A stretch of 64,000 nt of DNA from CAYFXE01 sp964347035 (GCA_964347035.1 CAYFXE010000002.1:1-64000), one strand, 5' to 3'. Counted from the first letter of the stretch, positions 35,711-44,336 are shown. The notes: generated by a model not told the origin, from the letters alone. A program made the numbers and translations.

Positions 35711-36212
35711 CTAATTACGGACAATGCTGTTTGAGTCAGAAATCATATACGGCGTTATGCCCCCTTAATTCATTTCCCTCTCTAGTTAATCCCTGGTGGC
35801 CGGGGATGTATTGACATTTATAACGCTTGCCCAACTGGTCTATAAGAGACGCCAGTTCTTTTGCTGAAGGAATCCAATAGTATGGGTACTTGCCGCTTTC
35901 GGAACGAGCTTGAACCTCTCCAATAGCCTGGGCGGATGTCCTTAGCAGGCAATGAGATATCGATATCTGGCTCGGGTTCCTGGAGCTGGGATCAGAGTTA
36001 AAGCGACGAATGCAGACCCGAGCAAAAACAGCGAGACACGATACGCCGACAGAGGGAAGAAGTCGTAAAATAAAAAAGATAAAAGTAAGGACTGTCCCCA
36101 TATGAAATTCATTTTCGCGTAAAGATTTTCTCCTTCGAGGGAAGACTTCGCCTTGTCCGACCTGCTCCTTTATATTATTATGATCTCAAATTCTTGAGGG
36201 AGGTAACATGAT
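35711..36212. other. Intergenic region with a possible RNase H-like gene scrap
   Basis: About 500 bp. A minus-strand frame (36101-35736) contains IPSAKELASLIDQLGKRYKC and QYIPGHQGLTREGNELRG, where PGHxG...GNEL recalls the end of RNase HI domains, but the upstream part lacks the other catalytic acids and there is no ribosome site. I treat it as a remnant at best. The last 30 bases contain GAGGGAGG, the ribosome site for the next gene. Confidence 0.4.
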
Positions 36213-37173
36213 ATGAATGTCTATCGCTGTCCTGTATGCGGTTATCTCCAAATAGGGGAGATAAATTTTCATTTCTGTCCGGTCTGTAAAACGCCAGCAG
36301 AACGTTTCGGTGAAGATCCCACTTATGAGCACTTTGCTCACTGGGATGCCAAATCTCGAATGATGATCGAATACATGGCTGAGACCGGTCATTATTATCT
36401 TGAGGGGAAAGGGACCACCCGCAAGTTCCTGAACATGGATGATCTGCTGTTTATGGCAGGTCAAGTTGCTAATCCACCTCTATTAGATGACAAGCCGGTG
36501 AGCACACAAGTCATCTTAGGGAAAACCACTGCTCAGCCGATAATATTAAAAACTCCCATATTGAATGCGGGCATGTCCTTTGGAGCTTTAAGCCGAGAGG
36601 CAAAGATGGCTTTGGCCAAGGCATCGTCTATGGTTGGAGGTATCGCAAACACTGGTGAAGGGGGGATGTTGGATGAAGAAAGAGAGCTGGCGGAGAGGAT
36701 CACCTTGCAGTATGCCTCGGGCCGATTTGGAGTTGATGATCGGCCTCCCCCTGGTGTATTCACTCCCGAGAGTGGCCGATTATATTGATAAGAGCGGACT
36801 GAAGGACCGGGTGACTCTAATCGCCACTGGTGGACTCCGTCACTCGGCTGATGTGGCCAAGGCACTGGCTTTAGGGGCCGAAGCTGTTTATATGGCGGGA
36901 GCTTTGAAAATAGCCTTGGGCTGCAAGTATATTCGTGAGTGTCATCTCGGTACCTGCCCCTACGGCATTGCCACGCAAACCAAGAAGCTCAGAAAGCGAC
37001 TCAACGTGGATAAGGCTGCCAAAAGGGTCTCTAATTTTATCCAAGCAGCGACCCATGACATCGAGACCATTGCCCGGATTTGCGGTAAGGATGATATCCA
37101 CGAGCTGAGTCGAGACGATTTGAAAGCCATCAACCCCGAGTTATCCAGGATTACGGGCGTGGCCCTGGCTTAA
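36213..37173 (+). pseudogene. Glutamate synthase-like (rubredoxin + FMN domain) gene, internal deletion and frameshift
   Basis: Starts well: GGGAGG, ATG 36213, rubredoxin-type knuckles YRCPVCGY and FHFCPVCKTP, then the FMN-domain start ILNAGMSFGALSREAKMALA, NTGEGGMLDEERELA, LQYASGRFGVDD. At about 36732-36739 the frame switches, and the other frame continues with GLPLVYSLPRVADYIDKSGL, IATGGLRHSADVAKALALGA and CHLGTCPYGIATQ, ending at 37173. Family members have on the order of 120 residues (FMN-binding and substrate loop) between GRFGV and LPLVYSLPR; here they are missing. The frame change plus deletion means no active enzyme, unless the assembly collapsed here. The next gene follows closely (37184). 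Confidence 0.8.
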
Positions 37174-37183
37174 GGAGGAAGAC

Positions 37184-37255
37184 ATGAATCCACTCATAAA
37201 TTCTATTCTGGGTTTGATATTTCTGGTTGCTGGGGCGAAGGCGCAGCGATTATGA
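37184..37255 (+). CDS. Short leader frame, probable N-terminus of the following cytochrome
   Basis: ATG 37184 has the best ribosome site here (TAAGGAGGA). It codes for 23 residues, MNPLINSILGLIFLVAG and so on, a transmembrane start, and ends in TGA overlapping the next ATG as ATGA. The residues look like the missing first helix of the next protein, so a one-base indel near 37230-37245 may have split one gene. Otherwise it is a coupled leader peptide. Confidence 0.45.
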   Translation: MNPLINSILGLIFLVAGAKAQRL

Positions 37256-38049
37256 TTCATCTTAAAGGCAGTGCCAAAGACAGGATGCATGGTAAGTTTC
37301 TGGTCTGGGTCCATCGCCTCCTTGGTTATCTCTTCGTGCTCGTCTATGTGTTTATGGTCTATACCATGATTACCAGGCTCAGCAGCTATCAAGAGGAGTT
37401 ATCCCCGAGGGGAATTCTTCATGTGGTCTTCGCATTGACGTTAATGCCTTTACTTGCTGTGAAGATCGTGATTGCTCGTAAGTACAGCCTGTTGACATCG
37501 CGTCTGTTCTTTGTTGGATTTTCGATCTTCCTTATGGCCTTCCTGTTGAATGCCATCAGCGCTGGTCATTATTTTCTGTATAGAGGTGCCATTCGCTTCG
37601 TAGCTATTACCTCCCTGGATAGAGTCACCATGGATGAAGATATCGGCCGTCAGCTTGTGATGAAGAAATGTGCCAAGTGCCATACGCTGGAGCGGATTTT
37701 CCGGTCATTCAAGGATGAAGAAGGCTGGACGAGAACCGTCAATCGCATGGCTTTAATAGATGCTCCGAATATCCGGAGTTATGATGCCAAACAGATTATT
37801 TTCTTTTTGCTGAAGCAGCAGGAAAAACGGACTAGCGAGGATCTAGCTATGGTAGAAGAAGAGATAGGTAAGACCTTGGTCGATAAGAAATGTTCCTTTT
37901 GCCACAATCTAGAACGTGTCTACCAGGCAAGAAAAAGCGAGGATGAGTGGAGAGTAACTGTTGAAAGGATGATAAGAAACTCAAAAAATCCTGACTTTTT
38001 GACAGAAAAAGAAACTGAAGAAGTCGTCAAGTATCTTGCTTCCCGATAG
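37252..38049 (+). CDS. Membrane protein with two c-type heme motifs
   Basis: 265 aa from ATG 37252. Three transmembrane helices (about 18-40, 55-75, 82-105) contain His residues (H13, H21, H57) that could bind b-type heme. A soluble C-terminal part has two repeated units, each with CXXCH (C140 in KCAKCHTLER, C214 in KCSFCHNLER) and a following W...RM helix. The repeat spacing of about 74 residues suggests duplication of a mono-heme domain of the quinol-oxidising type. It may pass electrons from the quinone pool to periplasmic cytochromes. Possibly frameshifted at its 5' end (see leader frame). Follows the glutamate synthase pseudogene closely. Confidence 0.85.
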   Translation: MIHLKGSAKDRMHGKFLVWVHRLLGYLFVLVYVFMVYTMITRLSSYQEELSPRGILHVVFALTLMPLLAVKIVIARKYSLLTSRLFFVGFSIFLMAFLLNAISAGHYFLYRGAIRFVAITSLDRVTMDEDIGRQLVMKKCAKCHTLERIFRSFKDEEGWTRTVNRMALIDAPNIRSYDAKQIIFFLLKQQEKRTSEDLAMVEEEIGKTLVDKKCSFCHNLERVYQARKSEDEWRVTVERMIRNSKNPDFLTEKETEEVVKYLASR

Positions 38050-38162
38050 AAATACAGATTGCGACTCATTATTTTAAAATTAAGACATTAGTCGGGAATA
38101 AATCTGACACTTTAAACGTCTAAACAATAGGAAATAAAAATGCCTAATAAAAGGATACTCAG

Positions 38163-38693
38163 ATGAAAAAAAATTTGATGTTTTCGGTTATCGTTTCGGT
38201 TGCCGTGCTTTTTACAGCCAGCAGCTTGGCTCAGTCGTTTCAAGGTATGAGAATAGGTCATCGAGGTCATAAGATGATGAGACAGGCCCCGGGCAGAATC
38301 CTGATGGTTCTAAAAGCCAAGCAGAAAGAACTCAACATCACCGATGATCAGATCGAAAAGATAAAAAATCTGGTAGATACTTCAGAAGAGAAGATGGTCG
38401 AAATGCAGAATGCCAACAATCTCATTCAATTAGAACTGAAGAAGCTGTTACAGGATAGGGATAACTTAGATTATGACAAAATAAAAGCTACCCTATCGAA
38501 GGCATCTGGCAACAGGCATGACATGTTTATCCAAAGGCTGAAAGTCAGAGAAGAGATTAACAACATCCTCACCCCCGAGCAGCGGGATGCGCTCAAAGAA
38601 ATGGGGAAAGACCGAATGAGAAGCAGAAGATTTTACCCAAGAGGAGAGAGATTCCAGTGTTTTCGTAGATTTCGTGAACCCGTGAAGAAATAA
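38163..38693 (+). CDS. Spy/CpxP-like periplasmic protein
   Basis: 176 aa. Sec signal peptide (VLFTASSLAQ) with AAAGGAT before the ATG. The mature part is helical, Met/Arg/Lys rich, with IEKIKNLVDTSEEKMVEMQN and a single LTPEQRDAL, the LTxxQ motif of Spy/CpxP/CnrX-type proteins. These act as ATP-independent chaperones or metal and envelope-stress sensors in the periplasm. Followed by a strong terminator. A second Spy-like protein is encoded at 43892. Confidence 0.85.
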   Translation: MKKNLMFSVIVSVAVLFTASSLAQSFQGMRIGHRGHKMMRQAPGRILMVLKAKQKELNITDDQIEKIKNLVDTSEEKMVEMQNANNLIQLELKKLLQDRDNLDYDKIKATLSKASGNRHDMFIQRLKVREEINNILTPEQRDALKEMGKDRMRSRRFYPRGERFQCFRRFREPVKK

Positions 38694-38713
38694 GTCTCAT
38701 ATCCCAACAAGCA

Positions 38714-38754
38714 GGATCAATCTCGGAGCAAATATCTGAGATTGATCCTTTTTT
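38714..38754 (+). terminator. Rho-independent terminator after the Spy-like gene
   Basis: GGATCAATCTC (38714-38724) pairs perfectly with GAGATTGATCC (38738-38748) around a 13-base loop, followed by six T. Confidence 0.92.
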
Positions 38755-38829
38755 GTAGGATTTTATTCCCGCCTAAAGCCTAAAGAAAGCCACAGACGAT
38801 TCTTGAAAATTGAAAATGGGGAGAAAAAA

Positions 38830-39678
38830 ATGAACAAGACGTTCAAAGCACGCAAAAAGATTTTCATGCTCCGATCTCTTATTAATCTATTTATCCTATT
38901 CTTTTTTATCTTTTTTTTGGCCGGATGCGGGACTGTAGAGCTCGACAGCCAATGGAAGGAACGGGAGATCATAATCGACGGGAAAAGTTCTGATTGGCTG
39001 GGATCCCTTTACTTTTTTGAGGATGAAGACATATCCGTCGGATTCCTGAATGATGAGAGCGATCTGTATGTCTGTTTGATTGCAGCCGAACCGACCATCC
39101 TAGCCCAAATCATGATGCAGGGATTCACGGCTTGGTTCGAACCAGCAGGAGGAAAAGAAAAGACTCTTGGGATAAGGTTTCCCCTCGGAAGACAAGCCAG
39201 GGGAGACAGAGACATGGATATCAGGATGAGAGATAGAGAACAGGATCCACAAGAGTTTCAAGAACGCTTCCTGCAGTCTCAGGCCGATCTTGAAATCATC
39301 GGACCAGGAGAGGACAAAAGGATAAAGATACAGATTGAAGAGGTTAAAGGGATTGATATCAAGGTCGATGTCTCGGGTGGAATGCTTGTCTACGAGCTGA
39401 AGGTTCCTTTCAGATCAAGCGAACAGTATCCATATGCCATCGGTGCCCGACCAGGAGAGGGGATTAACGTAGGATTGGAAATCCCAAAAATGGACAGGAA
39501 TGCCATGAGAAACAGAATGGGCGGAAGAGGATCAGGTGGTATGGGGAGACCTGGCGGCGGCATGGGCGGAATGGGTGGAGGACGAGGAGGTATGGGGATG
39601 GGCAGCGGCCGAAGACCACGAATGCCCAATGGTTTAAATGTCTGGGTATCTCTTAAGCTGGCTGCTGCCACAAACTGA
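38830..39678 (+). CDS. Lipoprotein with CBM9/DOMON-like domain and Gly-Met-Arg tail
   Basis: About 282 aa from ATG 38830 (GGGGAG upstream); ATG 38803 would also be in frame. The transmembrane-like signal ends in lipobox FLAGC. The mature part begins EREIIIDGKSSDWLGSLYFF, the opening of carbohydrate-binding family-9/DOMON-like domains, with a DVSGGMLVYELKVPF repeat of strands. The last third is low-complexity: GMGRPGGGMGGMGGGRGGMG and similar, then NVWVSLKLAAAT. The Gly/Met/Arg tail might bind metal or heme, or be flexible surface matter. It follows the Spy-like gene. Confidence 0.75.
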   Translation: MNKTFKARKKIFMLRSLINLFILFFFIFFLAGCGTVELDSQWKEREIIIDGKSSDWLGSLYFFEDEDISVGFLNDESDLYVCLIAAEPTILAQIMMQGFTAWFEPAGGKEKTLGIRFPLGRQARGDRDMDIRMRDREQDPQEFQERFLQSQADLEIIGPGEDKRIKIQIEEVKGIDIKVDVSGGMLVYELKVPFRSSEQYPYAIGARPGEGINVGLEIPKMDRNAMRNRMGGRGSGGMGRPGGGMGGMGGGRGGMGMGSGRRPRMPNGLNVWVSLKLAAATN

Positions 39679-39691
39679 AAATAGAGGTAAA

Positions 39692-40063
39692 CTAGTCATC
39701 TTCGAGTTTTTCGATCTGTATTTTTTCTGCCTTTGCCTGACGAAGCACAGTCGCATCTTCCTCGACTCTGCCGAAAGGAATAACAGTGCTTGCTGCCCTG
39801 GGCCGTTCATCCAGGGAGGCAGGGGTTTTTCCGTAGAAAATGCAAAAAGCATTTCCTGGCGGCCAGTAGGCTAATTCACCGACCTCCATGATTTCACGGC
39901 CCTCTTCTATATCCATATGAACAGGTATAGAAAAATAAATCTCATCTCCCCAGACGTTATAGGGCAGATCAAAAGGAAGAGCATCATAGATTCTTCTGGC
40001 CGTCTCGTTGTCTTCAAGGATAGCGTTTAATAATATGTCTCCAACTTTTATCTTGATTTTCAT
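39692..40063 (-). CDS. Cyclophilin-like fold protein (TM1367/DUF369 type)
   Basis: 123 aa. MKIKIKVGDILLNAILEDNE, TARRIYDALPFDLPYNVWGD, EIYFSIP and ELAYWPPGNAFCIFYGKTP are the successive strands of the PF04126 cyclophilin-like family (TM1367). These proteins lack the cyclophilin active-site Arg, and their role is unknown. Normal length. No strong ribosome site. Convergent to the lipoprotein gene with only 13 bases between stops. Confidence 0.88.
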   Translation of the reverse strand: MKIKIKVGDILLNAILEDNETARRIYDALPFDLPYNVWGDEIYFSIPVHMDIEEGREIMEVGELAYWPPGNAFCIFYGKTPASLDERPRAASTVIPFGRVEEDATVLRQAKAEKIQIEKLEDD

Positions 40064-40085
40064 TTGATCATCACCTTTCGATATG

Positions 40086-40257
40086 TCATTCCTGCACCTG
40101 CCTACGCAGGGACAAACTCTGGTAGGAATCTAGATCTGGTACCTCGTCATTCCTGCGAAAGCAAGAATCCAGGCTTGTTCCCGCGAAAGCGGGAATCCAG
40201 AGATAACAAAGATTCTTATCCGGATAGCCCTGGATTCCCGTTTCCACGGGAATGACA
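40086..40257. repeat. Cluster of GGAATCC-type palindromes
   Basis: At least four related hairpin units in a row, for example ATTCCTGCGAAAGCAAGAAT, TTCCCGCGAAAGCGGGAA and ATTCCCGTTTCCACGGGAAT, between the cyclophilin-like and aminotransferase genes. Same family as the single copies at 8486, 15659, 26549 and 49587. A tandem REP cluster (BIME-like). Confidence 0.85.
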
Positions 40258-40301
40258 TAGAAGATTTTAATACATTTTTTTTGTGCCTACCAAAGATAAA
40301 T

Positions 40302-41651
40302 TTACACAAGGCTTGCCACGGCATGGACAGCCTCATCGATTTCCTCCATCGTGTTGTAAACATGGGGGCAAAGCCGGATCTCAGCTAGATCACCACCAAA
40401 AACAGCACAACCTATGTTGTATTTATGATAAAGGGTATTCAGGGCTTTGCTCAGGTCTATACCTGGCGCATGGAAAACGACGACTCCGCCGCTGAGTTCT
40501 GGATCGAGAGGTGTGCGAAACTTTATGTCTGGAATTCTTTTTTTGAGATTCGTCTTTAAAGCAGTAGCCAGGAAACGGATCCTGGCTTCGATACGGTTTT
40601 TGCCGATTGCGTTATGGAACTCAACAGTCTTTCTCATGGCCGCAATTCTTGAATCATCTCTCTGGCCGAGGGTTTCGAACTTTTGAGCGCCTTTCTCGAT
40701 AACTTTGGGATAGCCAACACCGACAATTGTCGGCCATAAATCTGCGATCCTTTCTTTTCGTACATAAAGAATCCCGACTTCCTTCGGCCCGAAGAACCAC
40801 TTGTGAGAGCTTCCTGTGTAAAAGTCACAGCCGATACTATGAAGGTTAACAACCTGCGATCCGAATGTCTGGGCGCCATCGATGTGGGTTAAAACGTCAT
40901 GATCTCGGGCCATCGTGCATATCGCTTCTGCCGGAAGAGCAATACCTGAAATGTTTGAAACATGGGAGAAACACATCAGTTTCGTTCGGTCAGTCATGGC
41001 CTCTTTGAAAGGCCTTATGAGTTCATCATCACTTTCAAAAATCTCGGGTGATTTTACCCGTTTGACTGTAAACCCATACCTCTCAGCTCGAACATCCCAG
41101 GCGACATTCGCTGTTGGATGATTCTCATCCCAGATAATCACCTCATCCCCCTGTTTGAAGGTCAGGCCGTTTATGACGATGTTGTTGCCCTCACTCGTAT
41201 TCCTGACGATCGCAATCTCTTCAGAGCTTGCTCCTAAATAATCTGCCAGGGCCAGACGCGCATTTTCACGTAAATCTGCGAACTTTCTCCGGTTAATCGA
41301 GGAGGGATCAGCATCGATGTCACGCGTGAGTTCGAACACCATCTGTTGAACCGGATAAGGGGAGGGGCAGAGGTTGGCTGCGTTCAGCATGATCAGGCCT
41401 TTCCGGATTGGAAAATTTTCCTTGACGAGCTTCCAGAATTTTTCCTGGCCTAAATCCCCAACAGACATCCCACCTGCCGTATTTTTCAAAGAGTCAAAAG
41501 AGACCTTACGTTCACCGAAGACAGCGGATGGTATTACAGCGGCCGCTGCCGCGCCACCGAGGAGTCTTTTCATGAATTGCCTGCGGGGCAGACCTTGAAC
41601 ATCTTCCGGAAAATTCTGGATTATCTGTTTTTGATTATCATTTCCTTTCAT
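40302..41651 (-). CDS. Class V aminotransferase (cysteine desulfurase/epimerase-like), TAT-exported
   Basis: 449 aa. A twin-arginine signal (RRQFMKRLLGGAAAAAV, R23-R24) exports a folded PLP enzyme. The aminotransferase class V fold shows NTSEGNNIVINGL, DEVIIWDENHPTANVAW, DGAQTFG and the Schiff-base lysine K284 in GSSHKWFFGP. This group includes isopenicillin-N epimerase-like and CsdB-like proteins; exported members are common in Aminicenantes and Bacteroidota and have no known substrate. GGAAAG precedes ATG 41651. Same strand as the upstream amino-acid permease (13 bases), so the two are co-transcribed and may act on the same amino acid. Confidence 0.9.
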   Translation of the reverse strand: MKGNDNQKQIIQNFPEDVQGLPRRQFMKRLLGGAAAAAVIPSAVFGERKVSFDSLKNTAGGMSVGDLGQEKFWKLVKENFPIRKGLIMLNAANLCPSPYPVQQMVFELTRDIDADPSSINRRKFADLRENARLALADYLGASSEEIAIVRNTSEGNNIVINGLTFKQGDEVIIWDENHPTANVAWDVRAERYGFTVKRVKSPEIFESDDELIRPFKEAMTDRTKLMCFSHVSNISGIALPAEAICTMARDHDVLTHIDGAQTFGSQVVNLHSIGCDFYTGSSHKWFFGPKEVGILYVRKERIADLWPTIVGVGYPKVIEKGAQKFETLGQRDDSRIAAMRKTVEFHNAIGKNRIEARIRFLATALKTNLKKRIPDIKFRTPLDPELSGGVVVFHAPGIDLSKALNTLYHKYNIGCAVFGGDLAEIRLCPHVYNTMEEIDEAVHAVASLV

Positions 41652-41664
41652 GTGATCTTTCCTT

Positions 41665-42975
41665 TTATATGTTTCGTTTGGTTTTAAAATAAAAGTAAAT
41701 CGGAAGGGCTATGAGTATCAATACCAGTCCAGCCCAGGCATGGACGGGCTTTTCGATAAGAGCGTTGACCACAAACAGAATGGTGATGGTGATAAAGATC
41801 AGAGGAACCACGGGATAACCCAGGGTTTTATAGGGCCGGGGAAGGTCTGGATATTTGCGCCGGAATATAAAAATCCCCACAGCGGTTAATCCGAAAAAAA
41901 TCCAGTCGGTAAACACCACATAGGTGATTAAATCCTCGAAGGTTCCCCAGAAAAGAAGAAGCACAACAGCCCAGGCTGACTGAACCAGAATGGCATTGAC
42001 CGGTGTGCGAAAGCGGGGATGAATCCAGGCTAATTTTTTAAAAAAAAGCCCATCTCTGGCCATAGCGTAATAGATTCGGGGAGCAGAAAGGGTATATATT
42101 CCCAAGGTCCCGAAGGTGGAAATGGCAATAAGCAGAGCGACGAGTACTCCCCCGAAAGGAAGGATGGTCGAAACAGCATCAGCGGCCAGACTTCGAGAAG
42201 TAGCGACCTCATCCACTGGCAGCAGAAAAAGATAGGCAAGATTGGTAAAAAGGTAGACAACGGCCACAACCAAGGCTCCGATAATCATAGCCCGAGGGAT
42301 CATCCGGCGAGCATCCCGTGCTTCTCCGGCGACAAAGGAGGCATGCTGCCATCCGCCGTAAGACCATAAAACTCCGATGAGGGCCAGACCAAAGGCAGAG
42401 ATGAGATTATCTACGGATGCTGCGCCACTGGTATCAAAAAAAGAAAATTCTGCCCGCCTGAAAATGATGCCGATGACAATGACAGCCGCTATCCCCAGAA
42501 GCTTCAGCCCGGTAAACACGTTTGTAAAAATTTCTGCGGCTTTGACTCGCAGAATATTCACAACGGTCACAAAAACAAGAGCGACTATGGCGGTGATCTT
42601 GATACCGGTTTCGCTTAGAGGGAAAATAAACGCCAGATAATAGGCACAGGCTATGCTTAGGGCAGCATTAGCACCAGACGTGATAACCACCAAATAGACC
42701 CAGCCGTAAAGAAAACCAAAAAGATCCCCATAGGCCTCTTTGAGGTAAACATATACCCCTCCTGCCTGGGGAAACATGGCTCCCAGCTCGGCAAAGGTCA
42801 GGGCACCCGTAAGAGTGATGACTCCCCCTAATCCCCACACCAGCAAAATCAAAAGCGGGGCAGGGAGGTGTCCAGCGATCTGGGAGGGAGTTAAAAAAAT
42901 ACCGGAACCGATACAGGATCCTATGGCCACCATGGTCAGGCCGTAAAGACTCAGTTCCTTCTTTAATTCAACCAT
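41665..42975 (-). CDS. APC-superfamily amino acid permease
   Basis: About 436 aa from ATG 42975 (the codons upstream are open but unlike the family, which starts LKKELSLYGLTMVAIGSCIG). Twelve transmembrane helices; GSGIFLTPSQIAG is the conserved TM1 motif, GALTFAELGAMFPQAGGVYVYL is TM2-3, and SYGGWQHASFVAGEARDARR is TM6 with the following loop. Closest to the LAT/SteT and YfnA/CAT-like subfamilies. It imports or exchanges amino acids across the inner membrane. Coupled with the class V aminotransferase gene downstream. Confidence 0.92.
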   Translation of the reverse strand: MVELKKELSLYGLTMVAIGSCIGSGIFLTPSQIAGHLPAPLLILLVWGLGGVITLTGALTFAELGAMFPQAGGVYVYLKEAYGDLFGFLYGWVYLVVITSGANAALSIACAYYLAFIFPLSETGIKITAIVALVFVTVVNILRVKAAEIFTNVFTGLKLLGIAAVIVIGIIFRRAEFSFFDTSGAASVDNLISAFGLALIGVLWSYGGWQHASFVAGEARDARRMIPRAMIIGALVVAVVYLFTNLAYLFLLPVDEVATSRSLAADAVSTILPFGGVLVALLIAISTFGTLGIYTLSAPRIYYAMARDGLFFKKLAWIHPRFRTPVNAILVQSAWAVVLLLFWGTFEDLITYVVFTDWIFFGLTAVGIFIFRRKYPDLPRPYKTLGYPVVPLIFITITILFVVNALIEKPVHAWAGLVLILIALPIYFYFKTKRNI

Positions 42976-43101
42976 TAACTTAAATTGTTCATCAAAGCGG
43001 CTTTCTGTACGCACCTCAATTATAAAGAGAATTTCTCTTCTGACATCCTGCGATGAACATATCAAATACAAAACAGGGAGGTCAACGGCCAAAAGTCAAA
43101 A

Positions 43102-43192
43102 GGGGTCGCGTCTCAACATTTGACATTCGCTGAGAAAATCTAGTTTCTTGTGAACTCTAAATAAGAAATGTCAAATGTTGAGACGCGACCCC
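43102..43192. repeat. Perfect 26-bp inverted repeat, 39-base loop
   Basis: Left arm starts GGGGTCGCGTCTCAACATTT (43102-43127) and right arm (43167-43192) is its exact complement, extended by two A-T pairs outside. It resembles the GGGGTCAGACC hairpins in plan (GGGGTC outermost, about 90 bp span) but with different arms. Lies in the space between permease and a small membrane-protein gene. Confidence 0.92.
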
Positions 43193-43201
43193 TTACTGCG
43201 C

Positions 43202-43558
43202 TTATTGGCGGAGGCGATAATGATGATAGAAACAATAGGCCTGGATCAAATTCACACCGATAACAATGGCATAGGATAGAGGTTTGTTTTTTTTGTAAAG
43301 TTTGCTCGTTCCCCAGACTAAAACGGTATTAATCGCCAGGTCAATTCCAATTGTAAGCGGAATATTGTTAATGTAACTGGCAACAATCGGATTTCCTTCT
43401 CTTGCACCATGATTCCAAATAGCGTCGTAGGTAAGAACCGTATCCAAATTTATTGACATAACAGCACTGTATTGGAGTGATTTAAAAATGGTATCATTCG
43501 CGGGCAGGGGGCTGACCAAACAAAAAATTGAAATAGCTGCGATTAAGATCTTCTTCAT
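43202..43558 (-). CDS. Small membrane protein, DUF5658-like
   Basis: 118 aa with a signal peptide (LIAAISIFCLVSPLPA) and two further hydrophobic helices. The pattern LDTVLTYDAIWNHGAREGNP is the DxxxT...E.NP motif of DUF5658-like proteins, and YAIVIGVNLIQAYCFYHHYR is the C-terminal helix. Function unknown. A long palindrome lies just beyond its stop codon. Confidence 0.75.
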   Translation of the reverse strand: MKKILIAAISIFCLVSPLPANDTIFKSLQYSAVMSINLDTVLTYDAIWNHGAREGNPIVASYINNIPLTIGIDLAINTVLVWGTSKLYKKNKPLSYAIVIGVNLIQAYCFYHHYRLRQ

Positions 43559-43891
43559 TCTTTATATCCAGAGAAATATAGGATTGTCCGAAAAGGCAGG
43601 AAGGCACAATCACCTTTAGGGATGATTTAAGGGGGGATTTTTTACCTGAGGTTTTGATGAGTTGTTAAAACCATCAATGTAAAAGAGGCCAGAGCGACGA
43701 GGGTTGCTCTAGCCTCTTACTAAGGTGGGAAGGGAGGGGGAAAATATTGTCTTCACACCTATTAGACAAAGGAATGATTATTCTTATTGCATGATTTGAA
43801 ATAATAAGCGAAAAGCGTGGTTTTCAATCCACACAGTTCAACCAAGGATGCTCGGAGTTGTCTTTGGCTGGGAGGATGAGTCTAAGGGCAA
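43559..43891. other. Intergenic region with terminator-like hairpin
   Basis: About 330 bp. Holds AAGAGGCCAGAGC and GCTCTAGCCTCTT (43683-43718), a strong hairpin that would end the minus-strand ECF operon (only a short T run follows on that strand). The rest has no gene. Confidence 0.65.
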
Positions 43892-44323
43892 TTATCGTCG
43901 CTTATCTTTCGGCGGCTTCTTCTTCGGAGGAGGTTTAAAGGGAGGCCCCTTCTGGAATCGTCTGAATCTTCGCAGAGGGTCAGGCAGTCTTCTCATGAGG
44001 CGATTTTTTTGTTCGGGAGTCAGTATAAGGTCCAATTCTTTCTGCAGTGATTCAAATTCCTCTTGCATGTCTTTTCGAGAATTTTCTCGAAGTTCCATCA
44101 TGCGCTCAGCATGTTTATTTAAAATCTGTCTGATGAGTTTTCTCTGCTTTTGACCTGGCTCGATTATATTTTCGAAGTTAGTGATCATGAAGTCTGGTGA
44201 TCGCCAGGAAAAGGCCCGGTTAATCCGGCGCTGTAAAAGGGCTCTGTTAAGCATGGCCCCGATAACGATCCCTAATGCCAATGTTATGATGATAATCAGA
44301 GCTGTCTTGGCTTTTATGTTCAT
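43892..44323 (-). CDS. Spy/CnrX-like periplasmic sensor
   Basis: About 143 aa from ATG 44323, with GGAGAT 8 bases upstream. The N-terminal membrane anchor (KTALIIIITLALGIVIGAML) is followed by a helical, Arg/Lys-rich periplasmic domain with LRENSRKDMQEEFESLQKEL and LTPEQKNRLM, the LTxxQ motif of Spy/CnrX-type proteins, and a proline-lysine tail. In CnrYXH-type systems the CnrX protein sits with an anti-sigma and an ECF sigma, the exact set found here, so this is a candidate signal-receiving subunit (metal or envelope stress). Confidence 0.85.
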   Translation of the reverse strand: MNIKAKTALIIIITLALGIVIGAMLNRALLQRRINRAFSWRSPDFMITNFENIIEPGQKQRKLIRQILNKHAERMMELRENSRKDMQEEFESLQKELDLILTPEQKNRLMRRLPDPLRRFRRFQKGPPFKPPPKKKPPKDKRR

Positions 44324-44336
44324 TTTTTTATCTCCA

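Noticed and set aside
35736..36101. 121-codon minus-strand frame as a complete RNase H gene
   Set aside because: Only an end motif (PGHxG...GNEL) is suggestive; catalytic acids, start signals and proper length are missing.
43848..44153. 101-codon plus-strand Gly/Ser/Phe-rich frame
   Set aside because: It is the antisense of the Arg/Pro/Lys-rich Spy-like gene, which has signal peptide, LTxxQ motif and ribosome site.
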